From positions 53,791,905 through 53,855,904 of the forward strand of contig NC_133121.1 in the NCBI RefSeq assembly GCF_033568475.1: 64,000 nucleotides of DNA, given 5' to 3'. Of the stretch, positions 10,256 to 22,138 are shown in pieces. The notes under the pieces were generated by a model that did not search any database, was not told the DNA's origin, and worked only from the letters and a program-made list of their open reading frames with translations. This stretch comes from Henckelia pumila. Taxonomy: Eukaryota > Streptophyta > Magnoliopsida > Lamiales > Gesneriaceae. Every line of letters starts with the position of its first letter. Positions within the stretch are counted from its first letter, which is position 1. The position numbers were made by a program, and so were the translations under genes.

Positions 10256-12510
10256 TGTAATGCCCAAAAATTCGTCACGTAAATCCGCATGCATAACTAG
10301 GAGATTTAATAATTTTAAAATAATGTGAAAATGTGTTGAATTGTTTTTATGAGTTAGTATGTGAATTATGTGATTTATTTGCATGCTTTAAATATTGTTT
10401 CGGCATTTAAATTTATATGACATGATTTATGAATTTATTTGAGAAAAATTATTTTATGATCGCGTAGGCGGGACAGTGGACGGACGAGATGTTGTTTTCA
10501 TCCAAAATATTTTATGAGATTTTTAGTAGCCTTAAAATATTATTTTAAGGTATTATTTCAAGAAAATTATAGTGTTTATATATATATATTTATAGGTCCG
10601 TTTTTACCCAAGATAAGTCATTTTAATGACTTTTATTAAGCTTTAAAAATCTCATTAATTATAATTTCGGGATTTAAGGTTAAATATCAAATTTATATTG
10701 TATTTAAGAGTTTTAAAATTCTATATGTTTAGAGTATATATTTATCTTAATTATCTATTTATTTATTAAACCCAGATTATCTTTTAAAAAAAAAAAGATT
10801 TACCCTATCTCACGCTTAAACTCTCTAAGCCGCCTCCCTCATCCTTCTTCCCCATCTCTCATGTTCTATGTCAGAGAACACAACACACACGATTTTTCTT
10901 GAGGTTTTTCGGCAAGGAATTTTCAAGCCGTTCGTCCCGGCGAGCCCGATACGCGTCAATTTCTTCATTTTGTTTAAATCTTCAACAAGGCACGTCTCGA
11001 ATCCGTTCTTGGCCACCATTTAAATCATATACACTGATTTTTACTATGAATGATTTGTTAATGCATGTGTTTTCAGAATTTAAGGATATTATTCATGATT
11101 CATACATGTAACCACGTTTTTTATGCATAAGGCTCATGTTGACGAGTTTTCTGACCACGGCTTGATCGGGACTGCTGCACCTTTGTTAGGGGGTCGATCT
11201 AGGGTCCCTTGGGGTCAGGTTTGGTGGGTGGAAAGGGTCTGAAGTGGCTTGAATCAGGAATGAAAGCCGCTGGTATAGGGCTGTGAGCGCAGGATGAGCA
11301 GTTTTGGGAGATTGGCTCGTTCTCGGTCCATAGGGCGTGTTTTAGGGTGATTCCAGTTGGGTTAGAACCGCAAAACAAAGTGAAAGGTAGTACAGGTGGT
11401 CCTTAGGCCGGTGGTGGCCGGAGTGGGGCGGCCGAACGGCCGAAAGTCCGGCGTTGCACGCAGCACGCGAGCAAAATTAGGCAGATTTTGTTTTGGTTCG
11501 TTCTCCTTCGTTAGGACTCCGTTTGGGCTGGTTTTTGGCTTTCTGGAAACGTCTTAAAATATTATAGGTGTAGATGGAGTTTCTCCGGCAAGGGGTGGCC
11601 GGAGCCGGCCCGCAGTAGGCCATGAAGGCCTGCTGCTCACGGCCGAGGGCATGGTAAGGGGGGGGCTGTTCGGGTTTTAGGGTTTAGGGCAGTCCGGGTC
11701 GGGTCTTTGGTGTTCGGGTTGGGTTTTTGGGTCATGGGTCAAATTATTTGGGTCCGGGTCCGGGTTAGACTAGTTGGGCTCGGGTATTTTTAATTTTTAA
11801 ATAATTATTAGTTTAAGTGGTTTTTGGGCCAATTAGTTAGATAGAAAATTATTTGGGCCTCCAAATAATTTTATTTTGGGCTTTAAATAATTTATTTAAG
11901 TTAGCACAATGATTTTTATGGGCTTGGGAGTCCATGAGAATTTTTGGGCCAGTTTGTGAATTTTTGAGCCAGTCTAGGAATTTTTGACTTTAAGTCTATT
12001 GGTCAGCTGCTCGAACAAGTCCATGGAAAATAAAAAGGGTCCGTAAATATATATTTAATTCATGCATGTATTTTATTAGTTATATAAGTATGATTTTTAA
12101 GAAAATAAATTAAATATATATTTACGGGCAAAATTTTCATGAAATAAAGAAATAATGAGAATTTTTAAGTTCATGCATCATGTAAGAATTTTTATGATAA
12201 ATTTAATTAAACGCATGTTAAGAAAAATATATTTTATGGAAGTTGAAGTGAAGGTGGAAAGTGATGTGGTTGGAGGCCGGGATACCTGGGCCCGGTGACC
12301 TTCCTAATGATGTATAAGTATGATGAGCTTATGGATCCAGCTGAGAGGGCTGGTGAAGTGGCAGCACAGAGGTGAAAATCCCACAGCCGCGTACGTTGAT
12401 TTTTAGATTGATCAATCGCTTAGTATGATGCCACCGACATGGATACGACCTGTTGAGAACTAAGAAATCATGATAAGTTATTTTATGAAATTTATTAAGT
12501 ATGATGATGC
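10256..12510 (+). repeat. 3' LTR of the gypsy element, left part
   Basis: It aligns with 6800-9046 of the first LTR with scattered substitutions (TGTAATGCCC against TGTAACGCCC at the start) and small indels. It is cut at 12510 by the nested copia; the last five bases, GATGC, are one side of the copia target duplication. Confidence 0.93.
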
Positions 12511-14354
12511 TGTGGGAGAACGCGACGATCAGATCAATCAGGATTGATACCCGGTGCAGCGAAAGTTTAAAAATTTTATATGGAACGATTCCATAATTGG
12601 TATCAAAACCTTACGATTAAATTGTGTGTGTAAAAATTAAATAACAATTATAAATTTTTACCTCCAATCTCGAAGCGAGATTATGGACACCAACAGATTG
12701 CTTTGCTCTTGTTGTATATCCCTGGAACTGATGGACGAACTGTTCTTCAATCAGGTCCACGAACGGATATTTAATCCCTATGATAGATTGCACTAGAAAA
12801 TCTATCAGAAGTTTCTACGAAGAGAATTAACGAATTTGATCCGTTAAACCAGACTGTAATTCAAAATTCACAGGCTGGATTTTTCCCGAGTAGAGGGGAG
12901 GGGGGCGGCCACCTTTGAGATAAAATAACTAGGTTTTCGAAAATTGTGACCTGTTGTGTGTAATTTCTGTACTGCAATAACTTATTTATAATGTAGGCCG
13001 CTAACAGCTTAGGGCCCATTAGTCATAAGTTCAAGCCCGACAAGCAAAGCCCGCATGTTCAGAAATTAATATAAAATTCATCATGACTCCGATTGATAAA
13101 CCGATTTCACCAATGTGCACAGAAACCATTTCTGCACCTTTTAAAGTCAAGATAAATTTTTCTGAATCCGAATTCAGTGATTTCCAAAAATGCCCATCCC
13201 TATGTCATTTTAGGAAATCTTACTCCTCTACTCATAATTAAGAAGTCCAACTTCTTTGTTCATTAAATTTAACTCTTTAAATTTAACTATCTCAACGGGG
13301 ATTAAAAATCCATTACTCTGTGTGACCCTCAATGGTTCAGGGATACAGCTAGCCGTGGACTCACAACTCCTTGTGACTCGGAACAACAATTTCCGACTTG
13401 CCCATCGAATCATGGTAAGAGCGCCTAGCAACATCGCCCCATGATTCCCTAGGTATCACTGATAGTGCCTGCAAGAACCAATAGATTTTGGTTAGCGTAC
13501 AGTACGGTCCCTTCATCCATATATCCCGATCGAATCAACAACCATTGGTAAATCGAGAGTCGTTCGAGATTCGATAACTATGCAATACATCTTGAAAATC
13601 AAATAGTGACATCGCATGTGTTACTAAGAAACCATTTCTTAAAACACATCATGTACTCTGGCCAGAGATTCGTCACACTAATATCTCCTCAGATCGCATA
13701 GGATATCCACACTCGCAAGTATGTGGTGAATCCTTGACAACAAAACATCGACTCCTATATGTGTTGTAACTGTACCCAATCCCGACACCTGATGACCCCA
13801 ATAGAGTCGGTAAACGAGTCAAAGCACAGTACTAGCATATAGAGTCTCAATGATGTTTCAAGTAGTAAGGACTAATGGTGTACAACCAAAACCGCGGACT
13901 TTATCCACTCGATAAGTGATAACCACTTGGAAAGTTCGGATAGGGTAGTTCGATCATTCATCGTATGAATATCCATTTGCATGCTTCGAACATCTCTATG
14001 TTCCTTACCAATGAAACGTGGTACTCTGCATCGCAAATGATAGTCTCAAACTCGAGCGATCCTTATCCTTATTATCGGACGGCTCAATCGACTAGGAACA
14101 GTTTAGAATACACAGTGACTATAAGATGTGTTTCATGATAGACATCTCCATGTTCTACCACATCTTACATACACTATAGTATATTCAAGGTCTTTATCAA
14201 AACAACAATAGTATATCACAATATAACAATATGAAGAAAGATAAAGTCATTGCCATTAATAAAAGTGTAAATTATATTAAACAAAAGATTGTTTATACAA
14301 AGAGTCATCAAAGCCCTTAGCCACATGTTGGCTCACCGGGCACCTACTCTTTCA
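12511..14354 (-). repeat. 3' LTR of the nested copia element
   Basis: Direct repeat of 19629-21472. On the minus strand it starts TGAAAGAGTAGGTGCC and ends TTCTCCCACA. Short open frames inside it occur in both copies and are not genes. Confidence 0.95.
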
Positions 14355-14368
14355 ATCTCCTACTTGCC

Positions 14369-15844
14369 CTAAAGCCAACTAGTCATACTACGTAGACCCA
14401 TTGCTTCGCGATGTTTGTCAAATAATGGTCCTGGCAAGGGCTTAGTAAGTGGATCAGCGATATTGTCTGCAGAGGCCACTCTTTCGACAGTGATGTCTCC
14501 TCTTTCCACAATCTCCCGGATGATGTCGTATTTCCTTAGTACGTGTTTGGATATTTGATGAGACCTTGGTTCCTTTGCCTGAGCAATGGCACCCGTGTTG
14601 TCACAGTACACCGGGACTGGACCAACAACTTCAGGAATGACGCCCAACTCTTGGACGAAATTCCTCATCCAAACGGCCTCTTTAGCAGCAGCTGATGCTG
14701 CAATGTATTCTGCCTCAGTGGTGGAATCCGCTGTGGTGTCCTGCTTGGAACTCTTCCAAGAGACAGCACCGCCATTGAGCATGAACACAAATCCAGAGGT
14801 TGACTTCGAGTCATCCACGTCACTTTGGAAGCTAGAGTCGGTATAGCCTTCCAATTTTAGTTCTCTTCCTCCATATACCATGAATATATTCTTAGTCCTT
14901 CGTAAGTACTTAAGAATGTCCTTCACGACTTTCCAATGCATTTGACCGGGATTAGCTTGATATCTGCTCGTGACACTCAGAGCAAATGCTACATGCAGTC
15001 TGGTAGATATCATCCCATACATGATACTACCTATGGCTGACGCATATGGTACATGTGTCATTTTCTCTATCTCTTCATCAGTCTTGGGACACATAGACTT
15101 GGATAGAGAAACTCCATGACACATGGGTAGATGTCCTCTCTTGGACCCATCCATTGAAAACCGTTTCAATATGGTGTCGATGTAGGTTGATTGAGTGAGT
15201 CCTATCATTCTCTTAGATCTATCTCTATAGATCTGTATCCCTAGAATATAGGATGCCTCACCCAAATCCTTCATCGAGAATCTACCTGATAACCATATCT
15301 TTGTTGACTGCAACATCCCTACGTCATTTCCAATGAGTAGGATGTCATCAACATAAAGTACTAAGAATGTCACAGCATCCTTAACTACTTTCTTGTACAC
15401 GCATGGTTTCTCCGGGTTCTTGATGAAACCAAAATCCTTTATTGTTTCATCAAATTTCTGGTTCCAACTTCTTGATGCTTGTTTTAGACCATAAATTGAT
15501 CTCTGAAGCTTGCATACCTTATGCTTGCTTCCCATGGATGTGTACCCCTCAGGCTGCTTCATATAGATTTCTTCCTTAATGTCTCCATTAAGAAAAGCAG
15601 TCTTCACATCCATCTGCCATATCTCATAGTCATACCAAGCAGCTTTGGCAATAAGGATTCTTATGGACTTGAACATTGCAACTGGTGAAAAGGTTTCATC
15701 ATAGTCAACTCCTTGTCTTTGAGTATAACCTTTCGCCACCAATCGCGCCTTGTAGGTCAATACCTTACCATCAGGCCCAAGCTTTCTCTTGTAGATCCAT
15801 TTACACCCTATTGGAACAATTCCATCGGGAGGATCTACTAAAGA
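14369..15844 (-). pseudogene. Copia reverse transcriptase and RNase H part of pol
   Basis: Read on the minus strand, this gives the copia reverse transcriptase: KTAFLNGDIKEEIYMKQPEG, KQASRSWNQKF and the catalytic YVDDILLIGND, followed by RNase H with STTEAEYIAAS, VYCDNTGAIAQAKEP and the end ADNIADPLTKPLPG. The frame is open from 15842 to the stop at 14369-14371 and is in register with the integrase upstream. A single TAG at 15846-15848 separates the two. Apart from that stop, this half looks intact and young. Confidence 0.92.
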
Positions 15845-17113
15845 CTAAACTTGGTTTGTATGCATCGAATCTATTTCCGACTGCATAGCTTCAAGCCATA
15901 AATTTGAATCCGCATCAGAAATTGCTTCTTTGAAGTTTCTTGGATCACATCCAACATCGGGTTCATCTTGATCCCCTTCAAGAAGAAGACCATATCGAAT
16001 AGGAGGTCTAGAAGTCCTCTCGGATCTTCTAGGTATAGGCGTGTCTATCAATGGTTCCTGAGGTGTAGGATCGTTATTTTGTATTTCGGGTTCTTCTCGA
16101 ATTTCTTCGAGTTCCATCATCTCGTCTTTCTTATCCAATAAGAACTCCTTCTCCAAGAAGGTGGCATTCCTTGAAACAAACACCTTTGTTTCAGCAGGAT
16201 AATAGAAATAATATCCGATTGAATTCTTCGAATACCTTACAAAATAACATAAGGTGGATCGACTATCCAACTTATCTCCCACTGTCTGCTTCACGTAAGC
16301 AGGACATCCCCAAATCCTCAAGTACGAATACTTAGGAGCTTTGCCATTCCATAACTCGTATGGTGTTTTGTCCACTGCTTTAGTGTGGACGTTGTTCAAC
16401 AACAATACCGCCGTTTCAAGCGCATAGCCCCAAAACGAAGGTGGAAGCTCAGTGAAGCTCATCATGGATCGAACCATGTCCAACAAAGTTCGATTACGAC
16501 GCTCCGATACACCATTCAGCTGTGGTGTCATAGGAGGAGTCAACTGAGAGAGAATCCCATCCTCTTTCAGATAGTCCAAAAACTCGGTACTTAAGTATTC
16601 TCCACCTCGATCCGATCGAAGTGCTTTAATACTTTTACCTAGCTTGTTTTCTACTTCAGCCTTGAATTCTTTGAACTTTTCAAATGCTTCATACTTATAT
16701 TTCATTAAATATAAATACCCATACCTAGAATAATCATCAGTAAAGGTAATGAAGTAGGTGTGGCCATATTGAGTACCAACTCTAAATGGTCCACAAACAT
16801 CTGTATGGATCAAATCCAACAGATTTTGACTACGCTCAGGTTTCCCCTTAAAAGGAGATTTAGTCATTTTTCCTTTTAGGCAGGATTCACAAGTAGGTAG
16901 AGAGTTAATATCAGACATATCAAACATGCCCTCTCCCACTAGCTTGTTCATCCTCCTTGAGGAAATATGACCTAGCCTAGCGTGCCAAAGGTTTGCCGGG
17001 TTTTGACTATTGATTTTTCTTTTGTTTGTTGTTACCGGTTTATCAACATAATTTATTGGAACGTCTTTTAATTTTAAGTTTATATAGATCGTTTTCAAGT
17101 TGTCCATTTCCAA
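15845..17113 (-). pseudogene. Copia integrase part of pol
   Basis: On the minus strand it reads the HHCC zinc region (HARLGH with CESCLKG), then the DDE core: HTDVCGPF, RSDRGGEYL and NGVSERRNRTL. Then comes the usual copia C-terminal region with PIRYGLLLEGD. It ends at a premature TAG (15846-15848), where the family normally runs straight into reverse transcriptase. At its start the frame overlaps the protease frame (17043-17113); a one-base loss near 17080-17100 separates them. Confidence 0.92.
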
Positions 17114-17658
17114 TCAAACATTCATTCTTGTAAATATTGCAAATCCCATTCACAAAATTGCAAGAAAAACCATCTCTATCAAGCATAGAGACAAAAATAA
17201 TGTTTTTAATCAAATCTGGAACAAATAAAACATCTCTCAAAAGTAACTTAAAATCGTTCTGCAAAATTAAATAAACGTCTCCTACAGCTTTGGCTTCAAC
17301 TCTAGAACCATTTCCGAGTCTTAGCTGGGTCTCACCCTTCTTAAGCTTATTACTTCTTGCCATCATTTGCAACTCATTGCAAATGTGAGATCTACATCTG
17401 GTATCCAATACCCAAGAAGTAAAACATTTATTTCAATGTAAAACATACCCATTGCAGTTCGTAACTGTTCGAGGTATTCCTTGCAATTACGTTTCCAATG
17501 ACCGGGTTTCTTGCAGTGATGGCAAACTTGTTTAGACTTGTCCAATTTTGCATGTAACATTTGGCCTTGAGATCATGGTCCAACCATTTCTTTAGTTCGG
17601 CCAACCTTTCGGTAGTTACATCAGCCAGGGCTGTTTTTGGAGAAGCCTTTTCTAACAC
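17043..17658 (-). pseudogene. Copia gag C-terminus and protease, frameshifted
   Basis: The minus strand gives part of gag ending in a CCHC zinc knuckle, CHHCKKPGHWKRNC (17363-17560 frame), and then the aspartic protease in another frame. The protease reads DTRCRSHICNELQ where the active site is normally D-T/S-G, so the catalytic Gly has become Arg. VLFVPDLIKNIIFVSMLDRD follows as expected. At least two frame changes lie between 17400 and 17660. Nothing like the gag N-terminus is found upstream. Confidence 0.8.
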
Positions 17659-17659
17659 T

Positions 17660-19344
17660 TTAGAAAATCTTTTCCGAACTTAGGACAATCTTAACTTATG
17701 GAATCATTCTGTATTGTTTGCGCCAGTAGTTTTGTTTTGTTGGAGAATTGAGACATGTGGATTACGAAGATTCATCATAATGATATACTGAGATGAAACA
17801 GACAATTATCGATGATTGTTTAATTAATTTACTAAGACATAAAATAGGCGAAATTTATTTTATGAATCTCACTCCCACTATTTTAACGATTTCACTACCC
17901 TCTAGTGAAAACGGGAAACTGTTTTCCTTAGTGAGAACATGGAGTCCAATTGACAAACTATGGTCTCGAATAATATCAGCCAACCATAATTTTCAAAAGG
18001 TAGAGCCCAATTGCTTCCAAAGCAACCTCCACGTTTTTACCTCATGTCCAATAAGGGCCCAATAATATGACGCCATTTATTGTGACATGTCAAGATGACC
18101 CATCAATATTAAGTTGTGATGGACGGTCGCCATGTGGATCCCCAATAATATGAGCCGATCCCATGGGAGTTCCACCCAACTTACAACATGTGTCGATCCA
18201 ATGTACAACTTTTCGACGAACGGGCCCCCCCAATAATATGAGCCGGACCGTATCCGCGGGTAGCATCTCATACATTGATCGTTGATGGAAGGTAGGAACA
18301 TTTAAACAAATTTAAATTTCCTTTATTTATCTTGATATCAATTTTAAATCATATTTAAAATGAGGGATTTTAATTTTGAAAATTTGTCTCATCATTTTTA
18401 AAATTTTGTATGCTTGCCGGATTCACACAATTTTGTCTAAAACATGCATACAACAATAATATCACATATTATATAGGATGATCGATTCCATTTCTAATCG
18501 ACCCGTAGTTGCCAATCACGAGTCTTAGTCCAATCCTAGGTAATATGCAGTATGCAATGCAATCCTATTACATTGTGCTTTCAATTTACATTTCTTCTGT
18601 CTTTATTGTCTGCTGGGCCCACCTCCGTCTTCAAATCTTCATCTTCCACTAAATCTAATGTATTTACAATAAATAACAATGACAAGTAGGGGATACATTT
18701 TTAAGGGGTGGGAACGGGCCATAAACCAAGCCCACTTTTATTACATATGACAATTCATATTGGGCCACAAACCAGGCCCATTAATAAATCCAACAACAAT
18801 AAAAACAAATGTAAATTCCTAACATACACCTACAAAATTGGTCATGGCAATCGATCATCCTTATCCAATAACATTTAATTCAAAATTAATTTATTGGATA
18901 ACATGCAATGGCAATTTAAATTTAAAAGGATAAAATCATATTTCATATATAAAATCTTATTTTACATACAAAATCATATTTTATCTTTTTATCAAATAAA
19001 ATCATATTTTATCTATAAAATCCAATTTTATACATAAAATCATATTTTACTCAATATATCCATAAGATCATATCTTATCATCAATTGTACCAAAAATAAT
19101 TAATTTCAAAATTTAATTTAACGGATAAAATATTTAAATTTTCAAAAAATTCAAATTTATCCAAAAATCAATTTTAAAATTTTCGGACTCGAACAATTTG
19201 ATCCGACGCCTCGTGGACCAATCAAAAACGATTTTCGATCGGATCAAAAATAGAATTTTAACATATTAAAATTTAATTTAAAAATTAAAAATAATTTTTC
19301 GCGGGCCGCCCGGGACACTCCCGGGCTGCCCGGCTGCCCCTAGG
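17660..19344 (-). other. Untranslated leader of the nested copia element
   Basis: About 1.7 kb without coding potential between truncated gag and the primer site. CCAATAATATGA occurs three times (near 18058, 18148 and 18229), each next to GCCG or CGCC words. Around 18940-19130 a loose repeat of AAAATCATATTTTA occurs. Confidence 0.6.
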
Positions 19345-19499
19345 GCAGCGACGATCGCTGCCCTGGGCAGCGCCGAGCGCTGCCCTGGGCAACACCGTGC
19401 GCTGCCCTGCGCAGCGCCGTGCGCCGCCCTGCGCAGCGCCTAGCGCTGCGCTGGGCAGCGACCATCGCTGCCCCCCCGGGCAGCGATCCAATCGCTGCC
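19345..19499. repeat. 22-bp GC-rich palindromic tandem array in the copia leader
   Basis: About six to seven units of 22 bp, typified by GCAGCGACGATCGCTGCCC. Each is itself a near-palindrome (GCAGCG ... CGCTGC). It stands out in otherwise AT-rich DNA and could fold as serial hairpins in the leader RNA. Confidence 0.85.
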
Positions 19500-19613
19500 A
19501 AGGTTTTGCCCGAAAATTTTTTTTTTATTTTTAAAATATTTATTTTGTTTCAAAAACCGAGGCTTAAAAATTTTTGTACAATCGATTAATTTAATCGCTT
19601 GATCTGAGCAACC

Positions 19614-19627
19614 TGGCTCTGATACCA
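19614..19627 (-). other. Primer-binding site of the nested copia element
   Basis: On the minus strand TGGTATCAGAGCCA lies one base inside the 5' LTR end. It is Met-tRNA type and fixes the orientation as minus. Confidence 0.92.
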
Positions 19628-19628
19628 C

Positions 19629-21472
19629 TGTGGGAGAACGCGGCGATCAGATCAATCAGGATTGATACCCGGTGCAGCGGAAGTTTAAAAATTTTATATG
19701 GAACGATTCCATAATGGGTATCAAAACCTTACGATTAAATTGTGTGTGTAAAAATTAAATAACAATTATAAATTTTTACCTCCAATCTCGAAGCGAGATT
19801 ATGGACACCAACAGATTGCTCTGCTCTTGTTGTATATCCCTGGAACTGATGGACGAACTGTTCTTCAATCAGGTCCACGAACGGATATTTAATCCCTCTG
19901 ATAGATTACACTAGAAAATCTATCAGAAGTTTCTACGAAGAGAATTAACGAATTTGATCCGTTAAACCAGACTGTAATTCAAAATTCACAGGCTGGATTT
20001 TTCCCGAGTAGAGGGGAGGGGGGCGGCCACCTTTGAGAGAAAATAACTAGGTTTTCGAAAATTGTGACCTGTTGTGTGTAATTTCTGTACTGCAATAACT
20101 TATTTATAATGTAGGCCGCTAACAGCTTAGGGCCCATTAGTCATAAGTTCAAGCCCGACAAGCAAAGCCCGCATGTTCAGAAATTAATATAAAATTCATC
20201 ATGACTCCGATTGATAAACCGATTTCACCAATGTGCACAGAAACCATTTCTGCACCTTTTAAAGTCAAGATAAATTTTTCTGAATCCGAATTCAGTGATT
20301 TCCAAAAATGCCCATCCCTATGTCATTTTAGGAAATCTTACTCCTCTACTCATAATTAAGAAGTCCAACTTCTTTGTTCATTAAATTTAACTCTTTAAAT
20401 TTAACTATCTCAACGGGGATTAAAAATCCATTACTCTGTGTGACCCTCAATGGTTCAGGGATACAGCTAGCCGTGGACTCACAACTCCTTGTGACTCGGA
20501 ACAACAATTTCCGACTTGCCCATCGAATCATGGTAAGAGCGCCTAGCAACATCGCCCCATGATTCCCTAGGTATCACTGATAGTGCCTGCAAGAACCAAT
20601 AGATTTTGGTTAGCGTACAGTACGGTCCCTTCATCCATATATCCCGATCGAATCAACAACCATTGGTAAATCGAGAGTCGTTCGAGATTCGATAACTATG
20701 CAATACATCTTGAAAATCAAATAGTGACATCGCATGTGTTACTAAGAAACCATTTCTTAAAACACATCATGTACTCTGGCCAGAGATTCGTCACACTAAT
20801 ATCTCCTCAGATCGCATAGGATATCCACACTCGCAAGTATGTGGTGAATCCTTGACAACAAAGCATCGACTCCTATATGTGTTGTAACTGTACCCAATCC
20901 CGACACCTGATGACCCCAATAGAGTCGGTAAACGAGTCAAAGCACAGTACTAGCATATAGAGTCTCAATGATGTTTCAAGTAGTAAGGACTAATGGTGTA
21001 CAACCAAAACCGCGGACTTTATCCACTCGATAAGTGATAACCACTTGGAAAGTCCGGATAGGGTAGTTCGATCATTCATCGTATGAATATCCATTTGCAT
21101 GCTTCGAACATCTCTATGTTCCTTACCAATGAAACGTGGTACTCTGCATCGCAAATGCTAGTCTCAAACTCGAGCGATCCTTATCCTTATTATCGGACGG
21201 CTCAATCGACTAGGAACAGTTTAGAATACACAGTGACTATAAGATGTGTTTCATGATAGACATCTCCATGTTCTACCACATCTTACATACACTATAGTAT
21301 ATTCAAGGTCTTTATCAAAACAACAATAGTATATCACAATATAACAATATGAAGAAAGATAAAGTCATTGCCATTAATAAAAGTGTAAATTATATTAAAC
21401 AAAAGATTGTTTATACAAAGAGTCATCAAAGCCCTTAGCCACAAGTTGGCTCACCGGGCACCTACTCTTTCA
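19629..21472 (-). repeat. 5' LTR of the nested copia element
   Basis: 1844 bp, almost identical to 12511-14354 (about 11 differences by eye). The terminal TG/CA is present on the minus strand. Confidence 0.95.
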
Positions 21473-22133
21473 GATACATGTTTAACATTATGATAAATCA
21501 GTATAATTTCATGTTTATATGTATATAATTTTAAGATCATGCACGTATATTTATATTCACGTATTTTATATGATGTGTGCTTGTGTGTGGTTTCATTTTG
21601 TTATATAAGGATAGAACGTGCTGAGCCTCTAGGCTCACTAGATTTAAATGGTGCAGGTGAGTGGAATGTTAATGAAGTTAATGTGGTTCCAACTGGCGGC
21701 GAGGGCGTATGAGTATCCAGGCGGCTAGAACCCGTGACCATAGCTCTATCACGATATTTATGTTGAGATATAAAATATGTATTTCCGCACATGTTTTATT
21801 ATTTTGGATTGTTAGTATATGCATGGATTTTAGATTTAAGTATTTATTTTCTAAGTTTTCATGGATTTTTGTGAAAGAGATATTATTTAGGAATTTTATT
21901 ATGGAAATTTTTATAAATGATTATTTAGTAATTAATGTTAGGTATTTAGTTGCATGCTTGTACTTTTATTATTATTTATGTTTATCGTGTAGATGCATAT
22001 TAAATTAAGAAAATTTATTTTTAAGTATGATGTATATATATATATATGTATTGCATATATATTTTTATATTCATTATTTTATAATTAGAGATAGAGATAA
22101 AAAAAAAATCAGTAGTACTTTTAGGATGTTTCA
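21473..22133 (+). repeat. 3' LTR of the gypsy element, right part
   Basis: Resumes the LTR at the position matching about 9048 of the first copy and runs to TTTCA at 22133. The host duplication TCGTA follows directly. Confidence 0.93.
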
Positions 22134-22138
22134 TCGTA

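Larger units (their letters stand above)
12511..21472 (-). mobile_element. Ty1/copia element nested in the gypsy 3' LTR
   Basis: An 8962-bp copia element in minus orientation. Flanks are GATGC (12506-12510) and GATAC (21473-21477), a duplication with one later change; the intact LTR reads GATAC. LTRs of 1844 bp each lie at 12511-14354 and 19629-21472 and differ at about 11 positions by eye, so it is the youngest insertion here. The primer site abuts the right-hand (5') LTR. Pol order read on the minus strand is zinc knuckle, protease, integrase, reverse transcriptase, RNase H, which is copia order. Gag is truncated and pol is broken, so it presumably moved with help from a relative. Confidence 0.95.
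6800..22133 (+). mobile_element. Non-autonomous Ty3/gypsy-like element, LARD type, nested copia removed
   Basis: The element is bounded by the 5-bp duplication TCGTA (6795-6799 and 22134-22138). It has two LTRs beginning TGTAA and ending TTCA, a Met-tRNA-type primer site right after the first LTR, and a purine tract just before the second. Between them is only about 0.5 kb without coding capacity. Its own length without the nested copia (12511-21472 plus one duplication) is close to 6.4 kb, most of it LTR. The sequence before the purine tract, GAGGACGAAATTCC then AAGGGGGAGAG, is the usual 3' end of chromovirus (Tekay-like) gypsy elements, so I infer a deletion derivative of that lineage. The LTRs differ by many substitutions and small indels, more than those of the nested copia, as the nesting order requires. 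Confidence 0.9.

Noticed and set aside
13228..13444. Pair of overlapping open frames repeated at 20346-20562
   Set aside because: Again inside the two copies of an LTR (nested copia).
19285..19491. Ala/Arg/Gly-rich open frame on the minus strand
   Set aside because: It is the 22-bp GC repeat array read as protein.
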